Positions 4,773 to 6,397 of a DNA stretch of 6,397 nt are shown one piece after another. The position numbers and the translations under genes are program-made. The notes beneath the pieces are model-generated. The model did no database searches. It saw only the letters and a program-made list of their open reading frames with translations, and was not told the DNA's origin. This DNA is from JBIQLO01 sp044464175. Its GTDB lineage: Bacteria; Planctomycetota; Phycisphaerae; Tepidisphaerales; Tepidisphaeraceae. Within the stretch, counting starts at the first letter, position 1. Each line of letters opens with the position of its first letter. The stretch covers positions 1 through 6,397 of the forward strand of contig JBIQLO010000218.1 of assembly GCA_044464175.1 (NCBI GenBank), written 5' to 3'.

Positions 4773-6397
4773 ATGCGAATTCCGGGACGAGGAGCCGTGG
4801 GGGTCGGGTTGTTGCTGGGGATGCTTGCCGGGACGCTGCGGGGGGCGCAGCGCCCGGATGGAGATCGATATGTGCAGTTTTGCCAGGCGGGGCGAACCGA
4901 AGCGCTGCGCCCGGAGGCATGCCCGTTCAGTCCGGCGGCGGTGGTGATGCGCCTGGGGCGCGACCCGGCGGCGCTGGCGGCGTGGGTCAAGACGCATATC
5001 GCGTATGAGCCCTCCCTGGGCACCGTGCGCGGGGCGGAGGGGACGCTGGCGGCCCAGGCGGGCGGGGACTGGGACCGGGCGAACTTGTTGAAAGCAGTGC
5101 TCGCCGAAGCGGGGTATGGGGCGCGGTTCCGGGTGTCGCGGCGGACGGATGCCCAGGCGGCGGCGGTGGTGGAGGCATTTTTGAAAGCAAAGACGCCGAT
5201 GCGCGCCCTCTTTGCCCAAGCTTCCCAGGCCGCCCCCGAGCATCCGGCCGCCGCGCTGCTGGAGCGCTTCGGGATTCCTTTGAAGAATGTGGAGATGCAG
5301 CAGGCCCGGGAGCGGGCGCGGTGGAAGGGAATGCTGGATGAGGCGTTCGATGTGGCGGCGGTGGGGACGCCGTGGATTGAAAGACAACTGGCGGAAGCGG
5401 GGCAAAAGGGACAGGCGTTTGAGGCATGGCGGGCGGCACTGGTCGAGGCGGCGCGCCAGCGGGTGGCGGTGGTGGTGGGGAAACAGGTGCTGGATGTGTC
5501 GCTGGATGCGGCGACAGCGCAGGATGGGTCGGCCCGGATGATGGATCAGCCGCCGAAGGAGATGACCAGTTCGTTTTCGATCGAGTTACTGATGAGCGTC
5601 TCGGGGCAGGACCCGGCCCATCCGATCACGCTGCTGACGCGGAGCGAGCCGCTGGGGGACCTGTTTCGCCAACCGATCCGCCTGGAGATCGTGCCGGCCG
5701 ACGCAACGGCAGCGGCCAAGCCGGCGGCGACGTGGACGAAGGAGGACTGGTACAAGTTTGTCAGCGGGTTTAAGGACTTCCAGGCGATTTTGCACGTGGG
5801 GGCGACGTCCCGGGCCTCCGAGGCGTTTGACCTGGCGGGAAACGTGCATCAGGTGGATTCGGATGGGCGGATCGCCGGGGCCAAACAACTGGGGGGCGGC
5901 GTGATCGGCGGATTCGGCGGGGCGCTGGGGGGCGAATCGAGCGCCGAAAAGCCCAAGACGCACATTGAGTCGCTGGTGATGCGGATGACACTGACGCTGC
6001 CGGGCGAGAAGCCGGTGGTGCGGGAGCGGCTGATTTTCGGGGCGCTTCGGCCGGGGATGTCGCCGGTCTATACCGCCGATGCCTTGGTGGCGGGCGGACC
6101 GGTGGGGGCCGGGCCGATGGCCTGGATGCTGACCGATGCGGTGACGCACAACGCGCCGATCCTGGCCAGGCTCTGGGCGAGCGATGATCCGGGCCGGTTC
6201 AGCGACATCGGCCAGCCGATGCGGATGCCGGTGATGCTCTATCAGTGGCAGTATGGTCGAATGGCGCTGGCGGATCGGCTATTGAAGGCCGACCCGTCGC
6301 TGACGGCCATCGGGGGGCCGTGCATCGTCCTGAGGACGACGCAACTGCGGGTGGATGACGCGGCCAAAACCATCTCGCAGCAGGCGGCGCTGGATGT
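4773..6397 (+). CDS. Secreted transglutaminase-like protein, degenerate active site (3' end outside window)
   Basis: One reading frame is open from ATG 4773 to the last base, giving 541 full codons with no stop, so the gene is cut by the window edge. Residues 1-25 look like a Sec signal peptide: basic start, core VGVGLLLGMLAGTL, possible cleavage near RGAQ. Residues about 65-120 resemble a transglutaminase core: WVKTHIAYEPSLGTVRGAEG (71-90), then GGDWDRANLLKAVLAEAGYG (97-116) and ARFR. In active enzymes the second block carries the nucleophilic Cys; here Asp99 occupies that place, as I recall for a set of planctomycete secreted proteins, so a non-catalytic role is likely. The rest (130-541) is unrecognised and includes a helical part (about 175-230), probable beta-strands, and a Gly-rich segment LGGGVIGGFGGALGG (373-387). 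The ribosome binding site is weak. It lies 98 bases after the CsgG-like gene, past a terminator-like hairpin. The coding frame is well supported; the family call is moderate. Confidence 0.8.
   Translation, partial: MRIPGRGAVGVGLLLGMLAGTLRGAQRPDGDRYVQFCQAGRTEALRPEACPFSPAAVVMRLGRDPAALAAWVKTHIAYEPSLGTVRGAEGTLAAQAGGDWDRANLLKAVLAEAGYGARFRVSRRTDAQAAAVVEAFLKAKTPMRALFAQASQAAPEHPAAALLERFGIPLKNVEMQQARERARWKGMLDEAFDVAAVGTPWIERQLAEAGQKGQAFEAWRAALVEAARQRVAVVVGKQVLDVSLDAATAQDGSARMMDQPPKEMTSSFSIELLMSVSGQDPAHPITLLTRSEPLGDLFRQPIRLEIVPADATAAAKPAATWTKEDWYKFVSGFKDFQAILHVGATSRASEAFDLAGNVHQVDSDGRIAGAKQLGGGVIGGFGGALGGESSAEKPKTHIESLVMRMTLTLPGEKPVVRERLIFGALRPGMSPVYTADALVAGGPVGAGPMAWMLTDAVTHNAPILARLWASDDPGRFSDIGQPMRMPVMLYQWQYGRMALADRLLKADPSLTAIGGPCIVLRTTQLRVDDAAKTISQQAALD

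Noticed and set aside
3754..4920. 388-codon minus-strand frame across the CsgG-like gene and the following hairpin
   Set aside because: It runs through a terminator-like hairpin and two + genes, and its composition (Arg, His, Leu, Gly) is that of a shadow.
4720..4947. 75-codon + frame beginning inside the second hairpin
   Set aside because: Overlaps the start of the large secreted protein in another frame and has no ribosome binding site or recognisable features.

Overview
The window looks like a stretch of chromosome from a GC-rich, double-membraned bacterium. A planctomycete or another member of the PVC/FCB-type environmental lineages is the best guess. This rests on the style of the malate dehydrogenase, on a secreted transglutaminase-like protein with a degenerate active site, and on a CsgG-family lipoprotein. 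It is inference; no rRNA or other taxonomic marker is present.

Layout. (1) Positions 1-1122: a gene on the minus strand for a DUF4062 protein, in DNA of visibly lower GC than the rest (two sampled 60-base lines give 47%, against 70% for a line in mdh). It probably starts at a TTG behind an AGGAG box. Its 3' end runs into two copies of a 20-bp repeat resembling the multi-site ends of insertion sequences. (2) Positions 1123-1430: a gene-free spacer with a CTGCG/CTCCGCG-type intergenic repeat and a good sigma70-type promoter for mdh. (3) Positions 1431-2366: an intact NAD-type malate dehydrogenase gene. (4) Positions 2379-2445: a 30-bp uninterrupted hairpin between convergent genes. (5) Positions 2428-3564, minus strand: an unrecognised protein with five Gly-aromatic/hydrophobic repeats that suggest an alpha/alpha-toroid fold. 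(6) Positions 3742-4674: a CsgG-family lipoprotein with an Ala/Pro linker and a C-terminal four-cysteine zinc ribbon. (7) Positions 4693-4748: a second long hairpin related in sequence to the first. (8) Positions 4773-6397: the 5' part of a secreted protein with a transglutaminase-like fold in which Asp stands where the catalytic Cys should be. The frame is open to the window edge.

The genes do not form one pathway. Mdh is a stand-alone housekeeping gene with its own promoter and terminator. The CsgG-like lipoprotein and the transglutaminase-like protein are both exported and point the same way, so they may share an envelope function, but a strong terminator-like hairpin lies between them. 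The DUF4062 gene looks like an accessory, transferred gene. The most unusual signals are the matched pair of hairpins, the zinc ribbon on an exported lipoprotein, and the mobile-element-like repeats where the DUF4062 gene ends. I found no complete new multigene system.
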